Assembly: GCA_030141605.1 (NCBI GenBank)
Contig: JAQGDQ010000043.1
Coordinates: 761,501 to 825,500 of the forward strand
Reading direction: 5' to 3'
Length of the DNA: 64,000 nt
Source of the DNA: Tubiluchus corallicola
Lineage: Eukaryota; Priapulida; Priapulimorpha; Priapulimorphida; Tubiluchidae
The position numbers and the translations under genes are program-made. The notes under the pieces were generated by a model. The model had not been told where the DNA came from, ran no database searches, and saw nothing but the letters and a program-made list of their open reading frames with translations. Shown here piece after piece: positions 18,401 through 30,800 of this stretch; positions within the stretch are counted from its first letter, which is position 1; each line of letters begins with the position of its first letter.

Positions 18401-21400
18401 ACATGTAAGTAAAAATCGCAGTCTAGCTGGTTTTTAATTATCCAAACTGCGTCAAGTTGTACAGCAATGTACGTCTTTGTGTAAAGTGTGGGCTATAAAA
18501 AAGTCAATATTTGTATACAGTCTTAGGCGCTGATCATTCCCTTCTGTCAATAACATCTGACGTATGAAAACAGCTATACATTGAGTAACAAACTTTTCCT
18601 AATTAACTCGTTTTGGATTCTGAGAGGTAATATCAATTGAACTGTGGCAGAAGCAGTCGATGGTATAATAAAAATAAAACCTAAAGTTTCACTTAAATTT
18701 AAAGTCCCTCTGTCACGCCCGTGTTTCTGTACAGTAAAGACATTGCACCGATTATAGTTTTACATTATTTATTTATTTGTTATTTATTTACAGCAAATTT
18801 AAAAATGTTTTGCTTTCCCTAACCACGCGATCATGCGAAAAGGTCTCACCTACAATACAGGCTGAAAAAATGACAAAGACTCTTATATGCAGTCACTGGG
18901 ACAAGGGACAACATTACCCATATCTATAAATAAATAAAATATGTAACAACTTCTTTCGCCAATGCAGGTGGTCGTGAGGTTCGAATACGGGCCGTAAACA
19001 CCACAGTCTGTTGCCTTACCACTGGGCCACCCGTACAACGGCCCGGCGAACAACCCCTAACGGCCCGGTGAGCAGCTACAGTAATCTACAGTACGCACAA
19101 TAGTGTACACACGTACAATGTGATAACAAATAACCGAAATACACATTTCTGCCTCCCCCGCAAATGACGTCACGAATCACCATGCCACTGGCGTCTATAG
19201 CAGTACCGTAGCCTATATTGTATACAGACACGGGCCATTTATATTTGTCGCGTTTTCACGATTTTTTTTCCTACCGAGGAAAAGTTGAACATAGTGTTAG
19301 CCTACCGTGACTACTACGTATACATTTTAAAACAAGAAAAAACAAATAATATCTCTGAAATCTCAAATTTAATAATAATAATTAATAATGAAACAATTAT
19401 TATAATTATATTTCATTAACGGCATGACTTCATGTACAGTGATTTTATTAAAAAACGCAAGGATGGTTTGACACGTATTTTAATACACGTGATTTCATTC
19501 ACCGTTATAGCGCACCTTCCTAGTTATGGTATTATCATATTATAGCTGGTCAGGTGAGAATACATACATATTCAAGGACTACAAATAATACCCATGCGAA
19601 TACTGTACGTATTGTTGCCCTAGATTTACAGCACACAATCAGTGACAGTCTGCCGACTACAGTAGTATGTCGGCGTGATTTTCCCAATCTGTGACCTTTG
19701 CAGCCGCTGCAGCAATTGTTGTTTCTCAGATCATCGGCGTTTGAAAAGTATTTTTTAACATAAGCAATAAATGCAGCTGACTTAATAAAAAATATTTCAT
19801 GTAAAGGTTTAATGTTTGATAATAAAGATGATTTAGAATTTAAAATTATACAATGATAGTAAATGTTGATCAAACTCCAAATGATCATTGCTGGTACAAA
19901 CATCGCAGGTAGAAACACCTGCATTGATACAACACTAAAAAGTTCAACACACGTGAAAGCAGCTTTGTTTGTTACTACATGACCTAAAGTTCAAATTGTT
20001 ATTATTATTATTACTTGTTAAGGTTCTAGTATCGTAATAAGATAACTAAAGCTATGTCATGTAATTCACAATGTGCAATGTTCTGCTGGTTGTTGCACCC
20101 TTGTCCAATGTTGCAGTGTCCTTGCATAAAAATAAAGGAATAATCAAGGTTTTTTAAGTTTAAGTTTATTTAACTTCAAAATAGCAGACTATCCATACTC
20201 TACATGCTCTAGCATGCTTAACAATGGTTACAATTCTAACATCACATATCAGTAAGATAATAAATTTACATAAAATTATAAAATGGATAAAGTGGGTCCA
20301 TCAAGAAAATAAAAACGTTAAAACAGTGAATTTTCAATTTAGATTAAAACGTCAAAAAAATTTACACCATGAAGCTAAAAGAATTTCAAAGCAGCATGCA
20401 AACAATTATGTGCATAAATGATAACAGATTTAGGTGATTGGCTCATTAGGGTGTGTTCCACGTCTTCATTTAATATGCAGCAAAAGACAAAACAAAAACT
20501 ATATGACGGGCAATAAAAAATAAGTTTTTAAATTAAAACACAACTTGACTTACAAACATGTGTGTAAGACTCAGTACTGCTTTCCAAAGAATTTTTTTAT
20601 GCATTCTGCAATCACAATTTTTCTATGAAAGCCTAACATTATGGCAGAATGAGAACTTAGCTTACAAAATACCAAGGATGATTTTCAAACTTGAGACAAT
20701 GAACTGACAAAGGTTGAGGTCTATGTTCATATAATGTGCCCCCCCCCCTTCTTGAGACATCTTCATTGAACCAGTTTTATTATTATTATGTATTATTATT
20801 ATAACTTCTTTACAGACCTTTATTTAACATACAAAATATACCAGTAATTTACAATATTAACTAAAGAGGTGCAATACCAATATCATATAACAGATAATAT
20901 AGATAAACAGTAGGTCTAATTAGACCATGGAACTGCATGAAATTAAACAATAATTTTCGCATAATATAAGGAAGATATTATTATTATTACTTATATGTCG
21001 ATTTTAGTACATTGACTAATTTTAGGTTGAAAATTACAGCCATGTTATAAAACAGACCCGGGTGTTATTGAAAACTAAATAGGAGTTCACTACAAAATAG
21101 AAGTTCACTTAAAGTGAAGCTGCTAGACTTGGCTGCAGTTAAACTGGAAATGCATATCAGAACCTGATAAATAGTTAAACTAAATACCTGTAGTGGTGGT
21201 AACAACATGTGTAGTTACAATTATATTAATGCCTAATGGTAATAAAAAATACTAACAAGGACTTACAGTAAGAGAGAGCACATGCCTGCCGTTAAAGCGT
21301 GGAACCACGAGACGCAAACGTTTCTCCACTTCCACTGCTCTTCTTTAGTTTTAACAGCCTTTGGTGCATCGATGTAGCTCACAACTCTGTTGACAAGGTG

Positions 21401-21550
21401 GAAAAACAATGCCGACAGTATAATCATATACAAGCCATTTTGTGGCTCCATAAGCGACTTGCCATGTGCTTTAGATCCATCGAGAGTAACATCACTAAGT
21501 GGAATTCCCTCTAAAATAACCTTGTCTCCCATGTGAGCTGGGAACTCCAT
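9414..21550 (-). CDS. TLC-domain membrane protein of the TLCD1/TLCD2 (FLD-1) type
   Basis: Five exons read right to left join in frame: 21550-21267, 14000-13918, 12882-12800, 10705-10498 and 9799-9414, giving 347 aa. Family signs are a first hydrophobic segment (about residues 40-60), WKWRNVCVSWFHAL near the end of exon 1, YYHPDLLEDLF in exon 2, GYFCYDFFDILY and HWEVCIHH (His147-His148) in exon 3, EVNSIFLHGRK and FNMVSFIVFR in exon 4, and a last membrane segment in exon 5. This is the segment order of TLCD1/TLCD2. Known role of that family: limiting incorporation of polyunsaturated phospholipids, so controlling plasma-membrane fluidity. The start is the first ATG (21550) after an in-frame stop at 21572-21574. 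Odd points: about 40 extra N-terminal residues, and a long cytosolic-looking tail with clustered Cys (CHDDKKCIRC) and an Asp-rich run before the stop; vertebrate members are about 250-265 aa. It could be another TLCD subfamily member, but exons 3 and 4 fit TLCD1/2 best. Confidence 0.85.
11221..11378. repeat. CT-rich simple-sequence tract in intron 4 of the TLC-domain gene
   Basis: The tract consists of TTCC repeats followed by a run of CT dinucleotides and TCTCTC blocks. On the gene's sense strand it is polypurine (GA-rich). It lies between exons 3 and 4 and has no coding meaning. Confidence 0.8.
12921..13046. repeat. Short inverted-terminal repeat with a CCCTAA-like core, copy A
   Basis: The left end, AATGGAAGGAGTTTACAATTC, and the right end, GGAATGTAAACTTTAG, are inverted copies of each other. 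Between them lie several degenerate CCCTAA/CCTAAC units. A second copy with the same ends and an ATCCCTAATCCTAA core occurs at 41178-41297, so this is a dispersed family and not a telomere. It lies between exons 2 and 3 of the TLC-domain gene, only about 40 bp from exon 3. Confidence 0.7.
16553..18120. mobile_element. Long foldback element, about 1.57 kb
   Basis: The outer parts are inverted copies. The left arm (about 16553-16915) and the reverse complement of the right arm (about 17735-18120) share TGTTGTATTGTCA, GGTGTG, a GTTTGAGGGGTA block, GAAAGCCA followed by GTGTCATA, and TACTAATTTCTGACAA. Inside the arms a unit beginning ATTCACCTCATTT and continuing with a TRTCACAT...GGCA segment recurs in direct order (about 16671, the reverse complement near 17700, and again near 17930). 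The centre has open frames with no family motif. This fits a non-autonomous DNA transposon of foldback type. It sits in the 7.3 kb intron 1 of the TLC-domain gene. The outermost ends are approximate and no target-site duplication was fixed. Confidence 0.75.
18762..19036 (-). mobile_element. tRNA-like SINE, minus strand
   Basis: Read on the minus strand, the head at about 19035 is GGGTGGCCCAGTGGTAAGGC, which contains a good RNA polymerase III A-box. About 30 bp later comes ATTCGAACC, one base off the B-box consensus. The body ends about 190 bp further on at 18762-18790 in AAATAAATAA-type repeats, as SINE tails do. A tRNA-like head, an unrelated body and an A-rich tail in one orientation make a SINE much more likely than a functional tRNA gene, because no full cloverleaf forms. 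It lies in intron 1 of the TLC-domain gene. Confidence 0.6.
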
Positions 21551-21875
21551 TGTGGGAGTAAAAACGGTCAATTATGAAGTAAACCTAAAACTCCACACCT
21601 AACTATACTCTTAGCCTGCTGTACGGCTACATGTGATTTCTCAAGTCCCGGATTATTGGCTGATCATCATTGAGAACGCCACTGCCCTCTATGGGGGAAA
21701 ACATACTTAGAGGGCAGCACTGTGCAGTTTTCTCACCACTGTTGAAAGTGTTAAACACGTGGTATAACCAAGAGTTAGAATATTGTCAGTAATTGTGTGT
21801 GTTGTGTATAAGTTGTTCATTGTTTACGATTGTTGTACAAAAATTTACCGTTTGTAGACTGGTTATTTTGCTGTT
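21551..21875. promoter_or_regulatory. Probable shared promoter of two head-to-head genes
   Basis: Only 325 bp separate the start codon of the TLC-domain gene (minus strand, 21550) from the FTSJ3 start codon (plus strand, 21876). The two 5' UTRs and both core promoters must fit here unless there are distant non-coding exons. I see no clear TATA box at a suitable position for either gene. A bidirectional promoter is an inference from the spacing. Confidence 0.5.
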
Positions 21876-24800
21876 ATGGGAAAGAAACTCAAAACTGGGA
21901 AAACCAGAAAAGACAAATTTTACAAGTTAGCTAAGGAAACAGGTAGGCTTACTGGTTCCATACAACGTTGTACGTTGTTGTTAAGAATGTTAACTAATAA
22001 ATAGACCCAAGAAATTGATAAAAATATGCTGAGTTGACAATTGACTCACAAGGTAGGATTTAGTTGATGTTGTAACTTGATAAAATTTTGCTTTTTTCAG
22101 GATATCGCTCAAGAGCTGCATTTAAGCTCATTCAGTTGAATCGCAAGTTTGAGTTTCTACAGAGATGCACAGTGTTGGTGGATCTTTGTGCAGCACCGGG
22201 TGGCTGGTTGCAAGTAGCATCGAAATTCATGCCAGTTTCAAGTCAGATTATTGGTAAAAGGCTGATATTTAGATATCAGATTTTCCATCACTGAAAGACT
22301 TTTGAAATAATTGGCCTCGATAAGAGGTTTTAAAATTTTAAATACAGAGTATGGTTTTCTTACAGTTTTTGTTTACGAGAAATTTGATGGTTTCCCACAA
22401 TATACACAAAACAGAAAGCACTGATTAGTTGTTAAAAAAACCTCTTGGTAGCTGATTAGAAAAATTTGCCCAAAATACCATCAAGTCTGACTTACAATTT
22501 TTCCTTTTCCAGTGCCGTATTCTGTATCAACTGCCATAATTAAAATAACTTAGAGCATTAGGGGAAGACATGGGAGGTCCTGGATTTTATTAATTCTTTT
22601 CACACCTTTTAATGTCTACCTGCTTTACCTTACATTACATGTAGACATGTCAACTTAAAAAAATTGCACTGTTGGCCCCATGTGCAATAAAAAATACTTC
22701 TCTGGGCTGTGCTGTAGCTGCTGCTCTAGTTGGTTAGGTGTGCTTTCTGTTTACATTACAAAAATGAACCTGACCTTGCTGAGCAGATCTTCAACCACCA
22801 CATATGGGAAATAGTCACAGAAAGTCCAGTACCTGTAATAGTTTTTTCTGGCTATGTGACTTTACAGTTATTATTAGATCCGAATTTAATTGAAAAGTCC
22901 GCAATAGGTAAAATATTTTCTGTCTAATGTAAACTGGTTTTTAGTTAAGTGCATAAAGTAAGAAGTTGACTTTGAACCTAATTTTGCAAAGTTTTTACAA
23001 AATTAAGCTGCTGGTAAGAATAATAAATTTATATTTTTCAATTTTATTCTTCCTTTGAACTGTACATGCATAATCATAATTGTTTCTACCTTTGTTGGCC
23101 TTGTGCAGACATTTTTATTTTATTTAAGAACATTTATAAAAATACACTTTCATAAAAGAAGATGGCAGCAGGTATGTAGCACTTATGCTGGCCATAAAAC
23201 AATATCGGTGTTATTCAGAGTTAATATATTGCTGACTAGTCTGTGTAGTTATATTACCGATTTAACTATAACCATTGTGATAGTGATAATTGTATGCCTG
23301 TCATTCATTGTAATTGTAAGCATCTATTTGTTTTTTAGGTGTTGATCTTGTGCCGATAAAGCCTGTACGTAATGTGATAACTCTACAAAATGATATCACA
23401 ACTGAGAAATGTAGGCAAGAACTTAGAAAGCAATTGCATACTGCTAAAGCTGACATTTTTCTCAACGATGGGGCACCTAATGTTGGAATGAATTGGGTGC
23501 AAGATGCATATTCACAGTGTAAACTATAGTTTTGCTTCCAGATTTATATACTTAATTTGTTGTTAGTATAAATATAAAATAATTACGATATTGTTTTAAG
23601 TCATAATATACTAACAAAACATGAGCATTACTTTGATTGACTAGTGGTTTCCTGTTTAACAACAACTTTTTTGAAAATAAAGGAATTTTTTTCTACATTT
23701 TTCTCGTTAAACGACTGATGTTTCTTTTTAACGAGAAATTCGTGAATTTAATTTAATCAATGAAATTTTTTTCGCTACATTGGTGCTTTATAAAGAAGCC
23801 ACTACTGAATTTAAAGCTACTGTTTGTTGTACTGGTTCTTAGCAGGCAGTCAGGCACTGGTATACATCTATGGCAGTTAATCAAAAAGCCAATTTTTTCA
23901 TCTGTGAAATAACTTGCCATTTTAAAGTTCTTAACTTATCTATGTTAGCTGTAGAGATGACTCACAACAATTACGTGTTTTAAGTATTAAGTTCTCAGGT
24001 TTACTTTTCCAGTAGTACAACAAAAAAGCAATGCTTGAATTTTTAATCTAATTTATGCTGTTTATTTTTACATTTAGCTTGCTTAACACTATCAGCACTG
24101 AAATTAGCAGCAGAATTTCTGAGGAAGGGTGGCTGGTTTATTTCTAAATGCTTCCGTTCTCAAGACTATCATGCCCTGTTATGGGTGTTTCAACAATTAT
24201 TTAAGAAAGTACATGCGACGAAACCGCAGGCATCTCGACATGAGTCAGCTGAAATTTTCGTTGTTTGCCAAGGTTACAAGGCCCCTGATAAACTAGATCC
24301 AAAATTCCTGGATCCTAAACATGTGTTTAGGTAATTCTTCATTTTTCTTGTACATTTACTGAAATTTTGCATTACTTTACAGTATATTGTTAGTGTACAC
24401 AACCCATGCTTTGAAAGCTAGTCTTGAAATTATTCCAGTAATTAATTTTAGATTGAGGCACTGAGCTTGGCTTTAAAGTTTCCAATGTTTACACTATATA
24501 CCTGGAACAATGTACAATAAAATATTTTAATGCAAGACAGCAGGATATGTTCGTTTATTCATTTAAATCAAATGGGCAAATTCAAAAGATCACTTTTTGT
24601 TCTTTGTGTAGTTTTTTCTTGAGTATTTTCTTGAGACTTGCCATTTTTTTCAAGTTTGACTCGCAGTTTATTATATGTCAGAAGCTCCATCACCCAAAAC
24701 AGTTTTGTGGATTTTATGATATTAACTTAATTCAGGTTTAAAAATGATGAAACTTTGCTTATCACTAGTCCTATTGTTTTATCGAGTTTATCTTTATTTG

Positions 24801-27800
24801 TAGTGAAGTAGAAGGCACAAAGAAAACACTTACACTAAAACAATTAGTTCAGCCAGGAAAGAAGTCTGGTAAGTTAGCAGCTGAAGGATATCCCGAGGGG
24901 GATTACACTTTGTTTCACAAGCGACCAGTTTCAGAATTTTTGCAAACTAGTAGCCACATCGAACTTCTAAGCAATACAACAGAGGTAAGGGTGAATTAGC
25001 CTTTAGTTTCCATTTGTTGAAAATTACAAATTACTGTTTGTGTTAAATGTTGTAGTCTGTATAATCCTCAAAAAAATATCCAGTTTCTTTTTCATATCAT
25101 TCAGTTAGTATTCGATGATGATGTAATTAGAAGTCATCCATTAACAACTCAAGAAATCAGAGAATGTTGCAAAGATCTTAAAGTCCTTGGAAAGCAAGAA
25201 TTACGAGCTTTACTTTCTTGGAGGAAAAAGATACGAACTCAGCTTTATTCCGAAGAATCAAAGGCAGAGAAATCTGGGTATGACCTAATAGTGTTTTTTT
25301 TAAATTGCATTAACAGCGCTAGTTGAATTACAGCAATTTTTGTAGATTTAGGTAACCACTATAAACTCTAGTATTGTGGTGCTTGGAAGCATCCTAGGTT
25401 AGTGCGTCATTAACATAAGATCAATACTTCATTGTTGATTACCTGATTAAGACAATAAAAGATTTTTCCATATTAATTGCCCTAATTGCTGCTTGCAGCA
25501 TATCATTTAACTACAAATCTCTTTACCTCATGTTTACAGAGGAAAAGAAGCTAACGAAGAAGAAGATGAGGATGAGGATGAGGATGCAAAAATTCAGAGA
25601 CAGATAACTAAATTGCACGAAAGTGAAAATAAAGAATTAAAGAGGAAAAGGAAGAAAGTAAGAGAGGAGAAGAAGAAACTTCAGCATAAGATGGACATGA
25701 AGATGATTATACCAAAAGATGTGTCTGAAATGACGGAGGATCTGGACTTATTTAATCTGAAAAATATTAAAACTAAAAAGGTAATTTTAGTTCTCTCACA
25801 AGGGCAGATGTAGTATGCCTCTATTCATGCATCCTTTCGTCCATCTGTAATTCCGTTATTGGCTTTGCGGACATGTTTCAACCCAAACTGTTTGACCCAA
25901 GGCTTTGATCTTTCGCATATTGATTCCATTAACTGAGAAAGGACACGGTCGATTTTCGGGTCCCTAAATCAAAGGTCAGGGTCGACAAGAGCCAATATTT
26001 GAAAAGTTTTATGCACTTAAATTTAAGCTCAAATAATAAATAATTGACCCAAGTCATTCACTTTTGCCATACTGATCACCCATCAATAGATGAAAAATGC
26101 TATTTGCTATTAATTTGGGATCCTAGAGTTACAGGTCAGGGTTACAGGACTGTTTGCTAGATCTTTGATGGACGAAGCCTGTGTAACCCAATGCTATGAC
26201 CTTCTGTTGCTAGAGGATACTCTGCTTTGCAGTGCTCTGCTTTGCAAAGATACATGAAAGAGCACAGAATATGATTGAGCAGTAATATAATATTTTGTCT
26301 ACGTTGCTCATAACCTAGTTCAGACATATCTTAGGCCACAAATAATACTGCTTTGCTTGCATATAGCATCTGTCAAAAGTGACAGAAGGAGACGTAATGT
26401 TAGAAGAAGAAGAAAAAGAAGTTGAGCATGAAGAAATGCCGCCTCGTAAACTTGTGGAGAAGTACAGTCGTTACAGTGATAGCGAAATGGAAGACGACGA
26501 TGGTGAAATGTCACATTCTGAAGATAAAGATTCAGATTTAGATGCTAACAATCTTAAGGGAAGCGATGAAGACTGGTATAAAAGAAGTCATTAAATTTTT
26601 ATTCAGTTATTATCTTTCACAGTTTTTCTTCCATTAATACAGTACTGAATATATTCCTTTTATTATTTATTTTAATGAAATTTTTATTTCTGTAGATTTT
26701 CATTTTGAAATACATTTGTCAATTATTTCAAAAACTATAAATTCAAAATGTGTGTTTTCTAGTACACTATTGAAAAGCTCATTGTGTGCACCACATTACT
26801 ATTTTTACTGCTAGTTTTAGCAAAAAAGTGCTAAGATTTCTTATATTACCTTAGCAGAACACTGCACACACAGTGGCTTAATGAATGCGGTTCAATGTAG
26901 ATTGCAGTATTGTTATTGTCAAATTCTATCAGCTATGCTACTCAAAGTACAGTATAGGTGGACCAGTCATTTCATTTTTGATTATTCATAAAAATTGTTG
27001 TTAAATATTTGATTAAAGCTCAGTTTGTCATTTCACTGCCTGAGGTATGACTAGTGTATTCTCTGATGTTGTTCTTACGACCATTGTCTAACTCGTACTT
27101 TCGTATAACTCGAACAAATTTTCCGTTCCCGAGGTGTTCGAGTTATACATAGTTTACTGTATAAAAGTTTGATTCTGTGCATAATTTCCATGGTCTGTAT
27201 TAATTGTTACTAAAAATTTTAACCTGCTAGTGATGATGATGAGGAACAGAACCCTCTAGTGAGGGAACTAAGTAATGAAACAGCTGCAGAACGGCAAAGG
27301 AGGAAAGCACATCTGTGGTTCAGCAAACCCGTGTTTGATGGTCTTGATGATGACCAGGACTTGAATACAGAGTTACAACAAGCTGCAGATGAATATAAAC
27401 GACGAGGTGGCACCCTCATCGGTAGGATATACTCTAACAATTATAATCCTGGGATACCAAAAAACGTGTAGAAAAGGATAGTTTCAACATTGATGTGTTT
27501 ATTTAGCTTCCATTATTATTTATTTGTACATAAATGTACATTAATACAATACAGTCACACAGTATATTAGTGATATTTACAAATATATTTAGTTACATAT
27601 TTACAATACATTATACACAAAATTGTACAACAGAAAAAGCAAAACACACAAAGTAATTTATTATTATTTATACGTGTCTCACAAGCAGTGGTTTTGAGTA
27701 CTGAGACTACTCGGTACCATTTATATTAATGAAGCCATTTAGGTCATCATTTAAGAAATGAATTCTTGATGATAAATTCTATTTTAATTCATACGATTAT

Positions 27801-30800
27801 AATTTTTGCTGTTGTTGTTATTATCATGTTGCCATGTTATGACTGACGTTTCCCTCATTTTATGTTTTGACACAATTTATTAAAAGTTTTAAACTATAAA
27901 TATATTTTTTCATAGATGGTAAAAAGACCAAGGTAACAGTGATGGGTAAACACAAACACAAAAACAAGTCTAAAGTTGATAGCAAGCCTCAAGCAAACAT
28001 AGACCACCACCTTAGTGAAATTACTGAAACTCATTCTAATGGAAACAAAACTGGCAAAGTTGATGATAGTGACCGTGAAGTAACCAGTAGTGACAGTGAT
28101 TATGATGTTAATACTGCTGTGAAACCCAGTATGTGTAATAAGCAAGTGAACGAGAATTTGTTAAGAAAGAAGTTGAAAAGAAAACCTCAAAATGCCAAAG
28201 ATGGTTTTGAAGTCATTCCAGCATCTGAACCAGGTATTGTAATTTATCTTAGGCCTGTCAGTGTCTAGATTTGCATTTGAATAAAAGTAACTGCACGAGT
28301 CGACATGAAACAATTACAACAATAACAACAGCACATCGAAAGAGTCATTAGCGAAAAGTTCTATTAGGCAATTTCTGGTGTCAGCTAAACTTCCAGCTTC
28401 AGCTTTGCTTTGCTTTTGATTAGAGTAAATTGACTATATTTATTGATTTATTTAACTGCAGTTGCTTTCACTAATTGTAGATTTTTTTTCGAAGTATTGT
28501 TGGTAGTATGAAATAATCCTAGAAAGTACACCGAAGTTTGGTGCTACCTTATTTTTGTTTCAAATTACTATAAACTTTAATATTTATGATTAGTCTTTAT
28601 TATATTAAGCATAATTAAAAATATGCAATATTAAGAGTATGTGCGACTCGGTAAAAAATCCCACAATTAGTAAATAAGGAAAACGAAAGAAAATATGTTT
28701 CAAACTACCACTATAACCCTTATTTTGGTGAACAAAAAAAGATAAAAAGGAGAAAAAAGAGAAATTACTTGAGCTACTGAACTAATTTTTTGCAAATTTT
28801 TTTATTGTTAACACATAAAAAGGATACATAGAAAAAACAGAAAGCATAGTAAATTAGAAACACAAGGAAAAACAAAGTATTAGGTCAATGCCACAGTCAG
28901 ACAGACACAACAGAAACTAAGTGAAAAGTCAAATAGGGAAAGATGGCTTACATACCAGAAAAGTTGTCAAACCAGTTCGGTGGAAGAAAAACCAAGATTC
29001 AGTTCATAAAAGAGCAGGAGACTAAAACTGAATAATGCAGAAGAGTAAAACTGAGTGAGCCGATTAGTCTGATTTCTTTTGTTTTAAGTGAAACATCTTT
29101 AAAGACATCTAATATTGCTTATATTTGAAGAACATTTAATTAGATATAAGTACAATGCTTTGTAGCTGCAAAGGTGCAGGAATTGGATGCAGAAGGTTTG
29201 GCTCTTGGTGCTATGATGATCAGTTCAAAGAAGACTCGACGAGAAATCATAGAATCTGCATACAACAGGTAAAACTTAACATTTCTCAGTCCATTCGTAG
29301 TAATCTTGGGAATACTGCTAGTGTAGAGCCAAGTTTTTTGTAAAACTACTTCAGATCAAGCTACATGTCAAGTCACTGGTATGAGTCGTTTGAAACTTTA
29401 ACTGTTGCAAATTCTTACCACTTCAGTTTAGTAATTGTCTTAAAGGCAATTTGTTAACTCTTATTTATTAAGGTACACGTCTAATGATGATGGTTTGCCA
29501 GACTGGTTTTTTGAAGATGAGGCAAAGCACTGCAGGAAACAAATACCTGTTAGTAAGGTAATTATACCATTTTGTAATGGTGCTATGTAACAGATATAGT
29601 TCATATGTTAATTTTGTACAGGTATATAGCATAAAACATGAATTTTACAGTAACAGGTTGTTAATGAACACAGTAACCACACCCATGAATAAAATGCGTT
29701 AACAACATTGTTAAAACTTGTAGCATACAGCCATTTTTAAAATGATTTCACGAGAAAAATATTTTGTGCCTTAATAACTGGTAAAAAGTTGTGCATTACT
29801 GTTCATAGATGTTCATTAACACACTGTTACTGTAAAATTCGTGTTTTATGCTATATACTTGTACATTATTTATGTTTTCCTGAAGTATATCTGTTACATA
29901 CGACCATTACATCAGCTAAAACTCCTCTTTTAGTTTAGTGTCTTGTATTAGAGCACTGCACTTGATAGCTGGCTGAACGCTGGCCTGGCACAATCATTAA
30001 CATTGCAAATAGGCCTTGCTTTTAAATACTGGACGTCAGCTTGCAGTGTACTAAGGTTCTGTATAAAAGAACACTACATGCACGGTGTTCCCTGAATCAT
30101 AGAACACAAATGGTTCATCCATGGATGAGATGCTATACCGTGCTATACAGACTTATGACCCATGCGACTTATGACTGTTCTACGTTATGAAACAACTCTG
30201 CTTGATTAGTTTAATTAATTGATTATGCAAAACCAACTATAACTAATATTCTTTCTATTTTTTTAAACAAATAAACTTTAAATTGCTGTCTCTTTCGAAA
30301 AATTCATCAGGGGCCGCCATACTTAGGGGCACAGCACTTGAATATAAGTTGAATATCCTGAGTCTGACTTGCATCCAATTCATCTTACGGCCGATCCGCT
30401 CGAACCAATTGTGGTCGTAAGTCGACGATTACCTGTATTATGTTATGCTGTACTCTTTGTGCTTATTTGTTTAGGACAATCCTCTCAGATCACAATGGAC
30501 TCAGAAACCTTAGCTACATTCATGTTTGTATGTGTCCTTCCTCACTAAGCCAGCCGGAAGCAGTTTGACAGATGAAACTGCCCAGAGAAAATTCTGGAAA
30601 CAGTTGCACATTTATTTACTGATCAAGCACAGTGATATGTAACTTCAATTGCTAAGTGCATATTTAACAACAGCCATTTCCCGCGACAACTGCTTTAAAA
30701 CTACAAATCTTGCATCGATTTCTTGTAGCCTTACAATTGATAAACGTGTTTATTTTAGGATCTTGTAAATGAGTACAAGGAAAGACTGAAAGAAATTAAT

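Noticed and set aside
18940-19036. Functional tRNA gene
   Set aside because: Only the A-box and B-box regions are tRNA-like; no complete cloverleaf or anticodon stem, and an A-rich tail follows.
19550-19924. 124-codon minus-strand open frame in intron 1 of the TLC-domain gene
   Set aside because: It has hydrophobic stretches from AT-rich sequence, no motif, and does not join the TLC-domain exons in frame.
22700-22760. A-box-like TAGTTGGTTAGGTGTG suggesting another SINE
   Set aside because: No B-box at the right distance and no tail.
25832-26176. Inverted TTCGTCCATC / GATGGACGAA pair in FTSJ3 intron 7
   Set aside because: Only about 10 bp matches at the ends and no second copy was seen, so it may be chance.
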